Assembly: GCA_963734365.1 (NCBI GenBank)
Contig: CAVTGV010000005.1
Span: forward strand, 124,001 to 188,000
Reading direction: 5' to 3'
Length of the DNA: 64,000 nt
Origin: JACVRW01 sp963734365
Lineage (GTDB): Bacteria; Actinomycetota; Thermoleophilia; Solirubrobacterales; Thermoleophilaceae
This document shows positions 1 through 8,040 of the stretch, in pieces. Within the stretch, counting starts at the first letter, position 1. The number at the start of each line of letters is the position of its first letter. The position numbers were made by a program, and so were the translations under genes. A model generated the notes under the pieces. That model was not told the origin of the DNA and made no database searches. It saw nothing but the letters and a program-made list of their open reading frames with translations.

Positions 1-12
1 CCACGCGATCGG

Positions 13-133
13 CGTGGTCCGATCGGCTGGGGAGGGGAGCTGCCGGGTAGGGGGTTCCTGCAGTTCCGTCCGGGATATGGACGCTTCTGCAGGGACCCCT
101 TCGAGAGCCCTCTTTGTTGCCGATCGGACCACG
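13..133. repeat. Nested inverted-repeat element upstream of radA
   Basis: A perfect 15-bp inverted repeat joins 13-27 to 119-133. Nested inside it, 49-63 and 87-100 form a second imperfect hairpin (CCTGCAG with CTGCAGG, AGGGG with CCCCT). The whole stretch could fold as one long hairpin. The left arm sits in a 28-bp sequence (10-37) that recurs at 12569-12596, and the inner arm shares the 11-mer GGGGGTTCCTG with a palindrome at 50055. It is non-coding and its role is unknown; a REP/MITE-like element is an inference. Confidence 0.6.
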
Positions 134-201
134 TCGGATGTTTCGCACGCGATCGAGCGGAGCGCACGACCTACTGGGGCGAAGCCGTCCACCCCGCCGC
201 T

Positions 202-207
202 TAGCCT
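202..207 (+). promoter_or_regulatory. Candidate -10 box for a leaderless radA transcript
   Basis: TAGCCT ends six bases before the radA ATG at 214, and no Shine-Dalgarno-like sequence is seen. A TANNNT box at this distance would place the transcription start at or near the start codon, as in leaderless actinobacterial mRNAs. Inference from spacing only. Confidence 0.4.
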
Positions 208-213
208 CGAACG

Positions 214-1572
214 ATGGCCCGATCCGCCACCGTCTTTGCCTGCTCCTCCTGCGGCCACGAGAGCCCCAAGTGGCACGGCCGCTGTCCGGGCTGCGGCGAG
301 TGGAACACGCTCGCTGAGGAGACGCGCTCCGCCGCACCGGCCCGCCGGGGCGGCGGCAGCGCGGGCACGAGGCGCTCCGCACGCGCGCTCGAGCCGGTGC
401 CGCTCGGCCAGGTGCGCGCGCCGGCCGTCGAGCGCATGACCACCGGCATCGGCGAGCTCGACCGCGTGCTCGGCGGAGGCCTCGTGCCGGGCTCGCTGGT
501 GCTGATCGGCGGCTCTCCCGGGATCGGCAAGTCGACGCTCACCACCGATGCCCTCGGCAACCTGGCCGCCTCCGGGCGCAAGGTGCTCTACGTGTCAGGG
601 GAGGAGTCGGCGGCTCAGGTCAAGCTGCGGGCGCAGCGCCTCGGGCCGGCCGCGCTGAGCGTGCCGATCGTGGCCGACACCGACCTCGACGCCGTGCTGG
701 CCACCATCGAGGCGGAGCGGCCCGAGGTCTGCGTGGTCGACTCGGTGCAGGTGCTCTACGACCCGGCCCTGTCGGGCAGCCCAGGCTCGGTGGGCCAGGT
801 CCGCGAGGTCGCCGGGCGCCTGATGCGGATGGCCAAGGAGCGCGCCGTGGCGGTGGTGCTCGTGGGGCACGTGACCAAGGAGGGCTCGCTGGCGGGTCCA
901 CGCGTGCTCGAGCACCTGGTGGACTGCGTGCTCTCCTTCGAGGGTGAGCGCGAGCGCACCTACCGAACGCTGCGGGCGCTCAAGAACCGCTTTGGCTCCA
1001 CCAACGAGGTCGGCGTGTTCGAGATGCACGAGCGCGGCCTCGTGGAGGTGGAGGACGCGAGCGCCCGCTTCGTCACCGAGGCCACGCACGCGCCCGGATC
1101 CGTGGTGCTGTGCGCCATGGAGGGCTCCCGTCCGCTGCTCGTGGAAGTACAGGCCCTCGTGGCGCCGAGCGAGCTGGTGCCGCCGCGCCGGGTGGCCAAC
1201 GGGGTGGACCGCAACCGCCTCGCGCTGGTGCTCGCGGTGCTGGCTCGCCACGGCGGCGCCTCGCTGGGCGGCAGCGACGTGTTCGTGTCGGTGGCCGGCG
1301 GGGTCAGGGTGGACGAGCCGGGGGCGGACCTGGCCGTGGCCCTCGCGCTGGTCTCTGCGGCCAAGGGATTCGAGCTGGGTTCCGGACAGCCGCTGGCGGC
1401 CTTCGGGGAGCTGGGTCTAACCGGCGAGCTGCGGCACGTCGGTCACGCCGACCGGCGCATCGCCGAGGCGCGCAAGTTCGGGCTGCGGGAGGTGCTGCAT
1501 CCGCGCGACGGGCTCACCACCCTGCGCCAGGCGCTGGCCGTGACGCAGGTCAGCGCCCGCTCTGCTGCTTGA
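214..1572 (+). CDS. radA: DNA repair protein RadA
   Basis: RadA is a RecA-like ATPase that helps branch migration and processing of recombination intermediates. The 452-residue product has the usual order: an N-terminal C4 zinc finger (CSSC...CPGC, about residues 10-27), a RecA-like core with Walker A GGSPGIGKST (about 99-108), the RadA signature KNRFGSTNEVGVFEM (about 257-271), and a C-terminal Lon-protease-like domain. Length is normal. In many bacteria radA is next to disA; here about 11 kb separates them. Its 3' end overlaps the converging 1550-1921 gene by 23 bp. Confidence 0.97.
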   Translation: MARSATVFACSSCGHESPKWHGRCPGCGEWNTLAEETRSAAPARRGGGSAGTRRSARALEPVPLGQVRAPAVERMTTGIGELDRVLGGGLVPGSLVLIGGSPGIGKSTLTTDALGNLAASGRKVLYVSGEESAAQVKLRAQRLGPAALSVPIVADTDLDAVLATIEAERPEVCVVDSVQVLYDPALSGSPGSVGQVREVAGRLMRMAKERAVAVVLVGHVTKEGSLAGPRVLEHLVDCVLSFEGERERTYRTLRALKNRFGSTNEVGVFEMHERGLVEVEDASARFVTEATHAPGSVVLCAMEGSRPLLVEVQALVAPSELVPPRRVANGVDRNRLALVLAVLARHGGASLGGSDVFVSVAGGVRVDEPGADLAVALALVSAAKGFELGSGQPLAAFGELGLTGELRHVGHADRRIAEARKFGLREVLHPRDGLTTLRQALAVTQVSARSAA

Positions 1573-1921
1573 CCCCCTCGACCTTCCCCGAGTTGGCGTT
1601 TATCCGGACGACAGCGAGCTTGCGGAAGGTGTTCTCCACCCGGCCCGGCACGGACAGCGAGACCACCCAGTAGGGCTTCGAGGTGATTCCCTGGCGCAGG
1701 AACCGGATCTGCGTACGCTGCGGCGTGAAGTCCACCTGCTGCTCCGCCTTGGCGACGGCCTGGTCCTTGTCGACGCGGACGGACGCCTTCTGGCAGGTCT
1801 GAGCAACCACGAACGCGACCACCAGCACGGCCACGATCACGCCAGCGCGCAGCCAGGTGGGTCCGCCCCCCGTGAGCGGGGTTCCCCAGCGGCCGACCTT
1901 CGCGTCGGCGGCGGGTGTCAC
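1550..1921 (-). CDS. Small membrane-anchored protein, last gene of the amt operon
   Basis: A 123-residue protein with a short cytoplasmic N-terminus, one membrane helix (about residues 24-42, VIVAVLVVAFVVA core) and an extracytoplasmic domain of about 80 residues. The last part (YWVVSLSV..., then a strand ending VVRINANSGKVEGV) resembles the beta-alpha-beta layout of PepSY-type domains, but this is only a resemblance. It lies 16 bp downstream of the 55-residue protein gene on the same strand, probably as the fourth gene of the amt transcript. No family name is assigned. Confidence 0.7.
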   Translation of the reverse strand: MTPAADAKVGRWGTPLTGGGPTWLRAGVIVAVLVVAFVVAQTCQKASVRVDKDQAVAKAEQQVDFTPQRTQIRFLRQGITSKPYWVVSLSVPGRVENTFRKLAVVRINANSGKVEGVKQQSGR

Positions 1922-1937
1922 GGGCTCGGTGTGGGGC

Positions 1938-2105
1938 TCAGACGGTGGGACGGAACTCGGTGCCGATGTTCGTGAACAGCACGATCACCAGGACCACGAT
2001 GACACAGATGATCGAGAGCGCGAGCATGGCCACCTCGAAGCCCTTGACGTGCGTCTGGAGGGGCGGGAACTCGATCTGCCGCTTGCTGCTTCCGTTGTCG
2101 ATCAT
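1938..2105 (-). CDS. 55-residue single-helix membrane protein
   Basis: A short reading frame starts at an ATG at 2105 that overlaps the TGA of the preceding gene (ATGA), a sign of translational coupling. The 55-residue product starts MIDNGSSKRQIEFPPLQTHV, has a strong hydrophobic helix (about residues 27-44, ending VVLVIVLF) and a short polar tail. Its position between two other one-helix proteins downstream of amt suggests a membrane subunit or accessory peptide. It is short enough to be missed by length-filtered gene callers. No homologue is recognised. Confidence 0.65.
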   Translation of the reverse strand: MIDNGSSKRQIEFPPLQTHVKGFEVAMLALSIICVIVVLVIVLFTNIGTEFRPTV

Positions 2106-2443
2106 TGACTGTCTCCCACTCCTCCGGGCTGCGGTGGCCCGCCCGCTGCGCGCCCACCTCGCGATGCCACCACCGCCTGCACCAAGCGGCGGTTCTCGTA
2201 CACGACCCAGGCGACGAGCACCGCCACCATCACCACGATTCCGAGCCAGGTGACGATGTAGTAGATGGTCTCCGCGCCGGTACCGTCCTCACCGTACGTG
2301 GACCCCGGCATGAAGGTGCCGAAGCCCGCGCAGTCTTGAAAGTTGTTCTGAAGGATGAAGTCGGCGGTGTCGTCGACACGCGCCGCCTCCGAGCCCGCGC
2401 CGTGCGTTATGCAGTCAGGGGCGCTGTTGATGATGGCCGGCAT
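2102..2443 (-). CDS. Small membrane protein directly downstream of amt
   Basis: A 113-residue protein whose ATG abuts the amt stop codon. The N-terminal 50 residues are polar and hold two cysteines (Cys11 and Cys38). One membrane helix follows (about residues 62-82, TWLGIVVMVAVLVAWVV), then a basic and Gly/Pro-rich tail. The likely topology puts the Cys-containing N-terminus outside and the positive tail inside. The tight spacing with amt and the ATGA overlap with the 55-residue gene support a joint function with the transporter. Function unknown. Confidence 0.75.
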   Translation of the reverse strand: MPAIINSAPDCITHGAGSEAARVDDTADFILQNNFQDCAGFGTFMPGSTYGEDGTGAETIYYIVTWLGIVVMVAVLVAWVVYENRRLVQAVVASRGGRAAGGPPQPGGVGDSQ

Positions 2444-3874
2444 CTAGAGCACCTCCTCTCTCGATCGTTCAAGGACCGCCAAAGCTTTGACCGGTGTCCC
2501 GTCAGGCTCGACGAGCTCTTCCTCGGCAACGGCCACCTCGGGCAGATACAGGTTCGGCTCGTACTCCGCAACGTCGAGGCCCATGAGCTCGACCTCGGGC
2601 GGCACGCGCAGGATGTTCAGCTTCTTCATCACGAAGGAGGCGACCCATCCGGACAGGAAGCCGAGCGGCAGGAACGTGGCCATCCCGATCAGCTGGCCGC
2701 CGATCGAGCTGTCGACGTTGTTGACCCCGGTGGGGTAGCCGGCCGCAAAGACGCCGACCCAGAGCAGGCCGAGGAAGCCCATCCCTCCGTGCACGGCCAC
2801 GGCGCCGACGGCGTCGTCCACGCGCATCTTCGTCTCGATCCAGGTGCCCATGTAGACCGCGATCGCCGCGCTCCCCATGGAGATCAGGTAACCGAGCGTC
2901 GGCGAGTAGACGTCGGCGCCCGCGGAGACGCTGATCACGCCGGCGAGGCCGCCCGAGACCGTCCAGAACGGGTCACCCCGAGAGGCGAAGTAGCCCCCGG
3001 TGAAGCCGCCCGCGAAGCCCATCGTGATGATCATCGCGATCGAGCCGAGCGTGGTTGGGCTCAGGTAGATGTTCGCCCAGCCCGGGAAGGTCGTCGACGC
3101 GATCACGAGACACGCCGCGTAGAAGGCGTAGAAACCCGTGAAGATCAGCATCAGCCCGAGCAGGGTCATGTGCAGGTTGTGGGGCCTGAACTGCCTCGCC
3201 AAGCCTTCCCTCGTGTACTTGCCTATTCGCGGCCCTAGGTTGAAGAGCACGCCGAGGGTGAAGGCGCCCGCCACGCCGTGCACGACTCCGGACGCGATCG
3301 AGTCGTGGAACCCGAAGCGCAGCGTGAGCCAGCCGCCGGCGCTCCAGCCCCAGGCCGCGTCCAGGATCCACACGGCCGAGCCGAGAATGCACGCGAGGAC
3401 CAGGTACGCCGACAGCCGAGCGCGCTCGATGATCGCGCCGGACATGATCGAGGCGGTGGTCCACGAGAAGAGCAGGAAGGCCAGGAAGAAGACGAGGTTG
3501 ATGTTGTTGGTCAGGTTCGGGCCGAAGGTGTCGGACCAAGGGATCCCGCCCTGGCAGGCCGCGGCGGTGAAGTCGCTCGAGTTCGGGCCGATCGGCAGGC
3601 CGGGCTGGTTGCAGTTGTAGATCCACCAGCCGAAGTAGTAGAAGGTCGGCGTGACGACGGCGATCGTGAGGATGTTCTTCATCGCCGTGGCGAGCGCGTT
3701 CTTCTTGCGCGCTATGCCGGTCTCGTACGACATGAAGCCCGCGTGGATGAGCCACATGAGTACGACCGTGAAGAAGTAGAACTGCTCGCCCAGGATCGCG
3801 CTGTCGAGCGTCTGAGACTCCACCGGTGCGGCGTCCTTGAGGCTGTCAACCTGCGCAATGACGAAGTCGAGCAT
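2444..3874 (-). CDS. amt: Ammonium transporter (Amt family)
   Basis: Transports ammonium across the membrane. The protein has about eleven membrane segments and the twin-histidine pore: His in GVVHGVAG and His in VAVHGGMG. The start at 3874 (MLDFVIAQ) has a GGGAGG ribosome site six bases upstream; an in-frame start at 3916 would add 14 residues. From this start it has about 476 residues, long for Amt, with an extended acidic C-terminal tail after the last helix that could be regulatory. No glnK gene is nearby. It is followed without a gap by three small membrane proteins and diverges from a GAF/PucR regulator. Confidence 0.95.
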   Translation of the reverse strand: MLDFVIAQVDSLKDAAPVESQTLDSAILGEQFYFFTVVLMWLIHAGFMSYETGIARKKNALATAMKNILTIAVVTPTFYYFGWWIYNCNQPGLPIGPNSSDFTAAACQGGIPWSDTFGPNLTNNINLVFFLAFLLFSWTTASIMSGAIIERARLSAYLVLACILGSAVWILDAAWGWSAGGWLTLRFGFHDSIASGVVHGVAGAFTLGVLFNLGPRIGKYTREGLARQFRPHNLHMTLLGLMLIFTGFYAFYAACLVIASTTFPGWANIYLSPTTLGSIAMIITMGFAGGFTGGYFASRGDPFWTVSGGLAGVISVSAGADVYSPTLGYLISMGSAAIAVYMGTWIETKMRVDDAVGAVAVHGGMGFLGLLWVGVFAAGYPTGVNNVDSSIGGQLIGMATFLPLGFLSGWVASFVMKKLNILRVPPEVELMGLDVAEYEPNLYLPEVAVAEEELVEPDGTPVKALAVLERSREEVL

Positions 3875-4084
3875 CCGATCCTCCCGGCCCGGCGCACGCG
3901 TTGGCGCGCGGGGCACTCAAGAGACTGCAGTTAGCGGCACCTGCCTGCGCGCGACGGTAGTTCGGCTTGGCGCGCGCTGCAATGTGACTAACACACAGGC
4001 TTCCTCGCCCACGAGTGTGGGATGCTCACATAGGGTCGCCGAGCGACCGGGGCTACGATCACCGCCACGGAAAGGAAGGCTCGC
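3875..4084. promoter_or_regulatory. Divergent control region between amt and the GAF/PucR regulator
   Basis: About 210 bases with no gene. It contains AGTGTGGGATGCTCACAT (4014-4031) and, just upstream, TGTGACTAACACACA. Similar GTGTG...CACA half-sites occur in the glnT/glxB divergent region at 9496-9510. A shared nitrogen-responsive operator is plausible but unproven. GGAAAGGAAGG just upstream of 4085 is the ribosome site for the regulator. Confidence 0.4.
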
Positions 4085-5878
4085 TTGACTGTCTCACGGG
4101 TGACCGACAGCGGGGATGCCCTCGCCCGCGTCCGGCGCGAGAACGAGACGCTCTACGCGGTCATCGAGACCGTCTCGTCGTCACTCTCCCTCGACCGGGT
4201 GCTGGCCGGCTTCGTGGAGATCGCCACCGACGCCACCAGCTGCCACGCCTGCTTCGTCTACTTCCTCGAGGGAGAGCGGCTGGTGCTGCGCGCCGCCTCG
4301 CCGCGCTACTCGAAGCTGGTGGGCGCGCTGGAATGGGGAGTGGACGAGGGGCTGACCGGCTGGGTGGCGCGCACTCGCACTCCCGAGTTCATCCGCGAGA
4401 AGGCGCTCGAGGACCCGCGCATGAAGTACGTGCCCGAGCTCGACGAGGAGCGCTTCCAGTCGATGGTGGCCGTGCCACTCCTGTACCGCTCCGGCGCGGT
4501 GATCGGTGTGGTGGTGCTCCACACCGAGGCGCCGCGCGAGTTCGACGACGAGGTCCTGAACTTCCTCGTCCACACCGCGTCGCTGGCGGCGGGGGCGATC
4601 GAGAACGCCCAGCTCTACGAGGAGACGCGCCGGCGCGTGGACGCGCTCACCACTCTCACCCGGCTGAGCCAGGCGCTCGCGGCCGTCACGCTGCGCGAGG
4701 ACCTGCACGACGCGGTGACCCGTGGGGCTCGAGAGCTGCTGGGGGCGGACTCCTGCCAGATCTGGCGGCTCGACCAGGAGGCCGACGAGCTCGTGCTCGC
4801 GGCAGCCGACCCGCCGGAGCCCGCCGGGTCGAGCCCGCGGCCGGGACGGGCAGCTCTGCTCCTCGACATGGTGCGGCGCGAGCAGCGCAATGGGCGCAAT
4901 CAGGCCACGCGCGGGGACCTGGACGGAGGCGAGCGTCTGCTCGTCGCTCCATTGGCCGCCGGGGACGAGCAGCTCGGCCTGCTCTGCTGCGCGGTGACCG
5001 GAAGGGGCTTCGGCGAGGATGCCGGCGAGCTGCTGGGCGCGGTGGCCAACCAGACTGCGGTGGGACTTAAGAAGGCCGAGCTGATCGAGCGGCTCACCGC
5101 CGAGAACATCGTCAAGGACATGTTCGAGGCCCTGGCGGCGGGCTCGGTCCAGACGGCCGAGGCCAAGGCGATCGAGGCGCGCTGCGACCTCAGCCGCCCC
5201 CACGTGTTCGTGCACGCGACCCGGGCTCCGGCCGCGGGGGCCGACGAGGCGCCCTGGCCGGACCTCGCTTCTGCACTCCAGTCGCGGCTGCGCAGGCTCT
5301 ACCGGCGCGCGTTCTTCGACGCGCGACACGACGCGCTGCGCGCGCTCGTGCCGCTGCCGGCCCTGGACAAGGGCGCGGGAGAGCAGCTACGCCGCTCGTG
5401 CGAGGACCTCGGCGACGACCTGTCGCTGAACATCGGACTCTCGGACGTGGACCGCGGCGCCGCGGGAGCGCGGCGCCGGATGCGGGAGGCCGCGGACGCC
5501 GCGCGCATCGGCCGCTCGCTGGCGGCCGGGGGCGGCGCCGTCTCCTACGACCGGCTGGGCGCGTACCGCTACCTCGTGAACCTCGAGCTCGACGAGGCGC
5601 CCCGTGATCGCTACGGGCAGGCTGTGGCCGCCCTGATCGACTACGACCGCGCACGCAACGCGCGCCTGGTGGACACGCTCGAGCGCTATCTCGCCGCGCG
5701 CTGCAGCGTGGCCGCCAGCGCCCGCGCGCTCTACATCCACCCCAACACCGTGCGCCAGCGGCTCGAGCGCATCCAGCAGGTCACGGGGCTCGACCTGCAG
5801 GAGGAGGATCTGCTGTCGCTAGAGCTCGCGCTGAAGGTCGCCCGGCTTCAGCGCGTGCGCGAGGAGCCGGGCCGGTGA
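4085..5878 (+). CDS. GAF-domain transcriptional regulator with PucR-type C-terminal HTH
   Basis: A 597-residue protein, probably a cytoplasmic one-component regulator. Residues about 25-180 and 195-340 look like two GAF sensor domains. The C-terminal part (about 525-590) is a PucR/CdaR-type helix-turn-helix, with the family pattern around LYIHPNTVRQRLERI. Such proteins often control nitrogen or purine catabolism. It starts at TTG (4085) after a good ribosome site; GTG at 4100 is the alternative. Being divergent from amt makes amt its most likely target (inference). Its 3' end overlaps the converging gene 5848-6108. Confidence 0.85.
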   Translation: MTVSRVTDSGDALARVRRENETLYAVIETVSSSLSLDRVLAGFVEIATDATSCHACFVYFLEGERLVLRAASPRYSKLVGALEWGVDEGLTGWVARTRTPEFIREKALEDPRMKYVPELDEERFQSMVAVPLLYRSGAVIGVVVLHTEAPREFDDEVLNFLVHTASLAAGAIENAQLYEETRRRVDALTTLTRLSQALAAVTLREDLHDAVTRGARELLGADSCQIWRLDQEADELVLAAADPPEPAGSSPRPGRAALLLDMVRREQRNGRNQATRGDLDGGERLLVAPLAAGDEQLGLLCCAVTGRGFGEDAGELLGAVANQTAVGLKKAELIERLTAENIVKDMFEALAAGSVQTAEAKAIEARCDLSRPHVFVHATRAPAAGADEAPWPDLASALQSRLRRLYRRAFFDARHDALRALVPLPALDKGAGEQLRRSCEDLGDDLSLNIGLSDVDRGAAGARRRMREAADAARIGRSLAAGGGAVSYDRLGAYRYLVNLELDEAPRDRYGQAVAALIDYDRARNARLVDTLERYLAARCSVAASARALYIHPNTVRQRLERIQQVTGLDLQEEDLLSLELALKVARLQRVREEPGR

Positions 5879-6108
5879 GCGCTCTCCGCGCTGCGCCGGC
5901 GCCGGCGCGCCGTGAGCCAGATCCAGAACCCTGCGAAGCCCAACAGGTTGGTGAGGAACACGAGCAGCACCCACCACGCCTTCACGAGGAAGGGCTCGTC
6001 CTCCTTGCGCACCTCGATCGCCGTCAGGTAGCACATAACCAGCAGCGCTACGAGCAAGATCAACGGCAACTGCTGCGTGAGCAGGAAGAGCAGCACGAGA
6101 GCCACCAT
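5848..6108 (-). CDS. Small two-helix membrane protein
   Basis: An 86-residue protein with two hydrophobic segments (about residues 2-28 and 43-66) separated by a charged loop with VRKEDEPF. The pattern LLGFAGFWIWL before an Arg-rich tail recalls the phospholipase-D-like N-terminal (PLDc_N) family and other short two-helix proteins. The basic tail predicts a cytoplasmic C-terminus. It overlaps the 3' end of the regulator by 31 bp on the opposite strand. Function unknown. Confidence 0.6.
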   Translation of the reverse strand: MVALVLLFLLTQQLPLILLVALLVMCYLTAIEVRKEDEPFLVKAWWVLLVFLTNLLGFAGFWIWLTARRRRRSAESAHRPGSSRTR

Positions 6109-6137
6109 ATACGCGGCGGCGGCCCGGGCGGGCGCTG

Positions 6138-6793
6138 TTGACGATCCGGACCAAGCTCTACCTGGCCATCCTGCTGACGGTGGTTGGACCGATGGTCACG
6201 ATCGCCGTGGCGCTCAACGGGATGGATCGGTTGGGCGACCGCTTCGACGAGGTTCAGGACCGCTCCGCCCGGCGGGCACTCGCGCTCGACCTGAAGTTCG
6301 GCGTGACCGACGTGAACGGCTGGCAGACCGCTTGGGGCTACGACGACGGTCTCTCGCGGCCCCGCTTCGAAAGCGCCGTGGCCGACTTCCGGCGTGACCT
6401 GCGAAGGGCGGATGAGGCCTTCACCGGCCCGCGGGAACGGTCCCTGCTGCGCGAGCTCGAAGCGAACTTCGGCGACTTCATGCGGCTCGACGCCGTGGCG
6501 TGGACCGCCCTCGAGCGTGGCCGTGAGAACGTGACCAAGCGGATCCTCCTCGGCCCTGAGATCGAGAACTTCGAGGCCACGGCCGGCACGGCCGAGCGGC
6601 TCGCCCGCTATCAGGAGCAGCGGGAGGGGGCACCGAGGCCCAGTTCGACGACGAGCGCGACGACGCTCGCAAGCGCCTGGTGGCCGTGGCGCTCGGCGCG
6701 GTGATCGTGATCGTGCTCCTTCTCCTCACCGCCAACGACCTCGCCCGCATGGCGCTCGAGGGGGAGCGGCTCCGCCGCGAGCCCCCGCAATGA
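6138..6793 (+). pseudogene. 4-helix-type membrane sensor, interrupted by a -1 frameshift
   Basis: The frame starting at TTG 6138 gives an N-terminal membrane helix (LYLAILLTVVGPMVTIAVAL) and an all-helical extracytoplasmic segment like the ligand-binding region of chemoreceptors. The frame then runs out at 6704. A switch to the -1 frame at the G run 6626-6630 gives GTEAQFDDERDDARKR, a second membrane helix (LVAVALGAVIVIVLLLL) and a stop at 6791-6793 that overlaps the next gene's ATG. One added G restores a 218-residue two-helix sensor with no output domain. The cause may be a sequencing error, a real mutation, or slippage. It is coupled to the antiporter gene. Confidence 0.7.
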
Positions 6794-8040
6794 CCGACGA
6801 CGTCCTCCTCACACTGAGCCTGCTGCTGATGGCCGCGCTCGTGGCTCGCCTGTTGTCCTCGCTCATACCGGTACCGGAGATCCTGATGCTGGTGGCGATC
6901 GGCGCCGCGCTCGGCTCGTACGGCCTGGACGTGATCGACGTGCCCTTCGAGTCGCTCGGCGCCCAGCTGATCTTCACGCTCGGGGTGTCGATCATCCTCT
7001 TCTACGGCGGGCTCAACCTCTCGCTGCCGGTGCTGCGCAAGGTGTGGGTGGGCCTCGGGCTCCTGGTGGTGCCCGGCGTGGTTCTCACCGCAGTCGTGGT
7101 CGGGGCGGCGGCCTACCTGGTGTTCGACCTGCCCTGGTCGGCGGCGCTGCTGGTGGGTGCGGTGCTCTCGCCCACCGATCCGGCCATCCTGATCCCGCTG
7201 TTCGTCAGATCGCGGGTGAGGGCCAAGGTGGCTCAGACGGTGGTGGCCGAGTCGGCGTTCAACGACCCCACCGGGGCCGCGCTCGCCTTGGCGCTTGCCG
7301 GCATCGTGCTCACCGGCGACAACTCGATAGGGGCGCCGGTCTCCGAGTTCGCGGTCGACCTCGCAGTGAGCACCGTGATCGGGATCGTGGCCGGCATCGT
7401 CCTGGCCGCCGCTGTTTCGAGCAACCGGGCCGGCATCTGGCGTGAGAGCGCGGCGATCGCCGTGCTGGCCGTGGTCACGATCAGCTTCTTCTCGCTCGAC
7501 ACGGCCGGTGGCAGCGGCTACCTCGGTGCCTTCCTGGCCGGCCTGATCGTGGGCAACATGGAGGAGCTCGGGCTGTCCCTGCACGGCTCGCACGAGACCG
7601 AGATACGCGAGTTCGCCTACAACCTCGCCGACCTGGTCACGCTGATCGTGTTCGTGGTGCTGGGGGCCAACATCCCGTTCGACGCAGTGGCAGACAACCT
7701 CCTACCGGCACTGGCCGTGCTTGCAGTGCTGCTGCTGGTGGCCCGGCCGCTCACCGTGTTGGCCTGCCTTCTGCCCGACCGCGGCGGCCGCTGGGAGCGC
7801 AACGAGATCATCTTCATCTGCTGGACGCGTGAGACCGGGGTGATCCCCGCCGCGCTCGTGGGTGTCCTCGCCGGGCTCGGGGTGCCCTACAACGACGTCT
7901 TCGCGAGCGTGGTGGCGCTGGCCATCGTGCTCACGCTGCTCGTGCAGGCCGTCCCGGCGCGCTGGCTGGCTGAGCGGCTCGGTCTACTCGAGCCGCGCGA
8001 ACGGGCGATCCAGGGAGCGTTTGGGCAGGAGGCCGCCTAG
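6790..8040 (+). CDS. Na+/H+ (cation/proton) antiporter, CPA1/NhaP type
   Basis: A 416-residue, roughly 11-12-helix membrane protein exchanging Na+ or K+ for protons. Family motifs are present: LSPTDPAIL (residues 126-134) and ESAFNDP (154-160), which holds the Asn-Asp ion-binding pair of CPA1 members. There is no cytosolic RCK/TrkA domain. Its ATG overlaps the TGA of the frameshifted sensor (ATGA), suggesting the sensor domain and the antiporter were made together. Its 3' end overlaps glnT by 4 bp. Confidence 0.9.
   Translation: MTDDVLLTLSLLLMAALVARLLSSLIPVPEILMLVAIGAALGSYGLDVIDVPFESLGAQLIFTLGVSIILFYGGLNLSLPVLRKVWVGLGLLVVPGVVLTAVVVGAAAYLVFDLPWSAALLVGAVLSPTDPAILIPLFVRSRVRAKVAQTVVAESAFNDPTGAALALALAGIVLTGDNSIGAPVSEFAVDLAVSTVIGIVAGIVLAAAVSSNRAGIWRESAAIAVLAVVTISFFSLDTAGGSGYLGAFLAGLIVGNMEELGLSLHGSHETEIREFAYNLADLVTLIVFVVLGANIPFDAVADNLLPALAVLAVLLLVARPLTVLACLLPDRGGRWERNEIIFICWTRETGVIPAALVGVLAGLGVPYNDVFASVVALAIVLTLLVQAVPARWLAERLGLLEPRERAIQGAFGQEAA

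Noticed and set aside
2105..3238. Long plus-strand reading frame opposite amt
   Set aside because: Composition (His/Arg/Asp/Gly-rich, no hydrophobic core) is that of an antisense frame in GC-rich DNA; amt on the other strand has clear family motifs.
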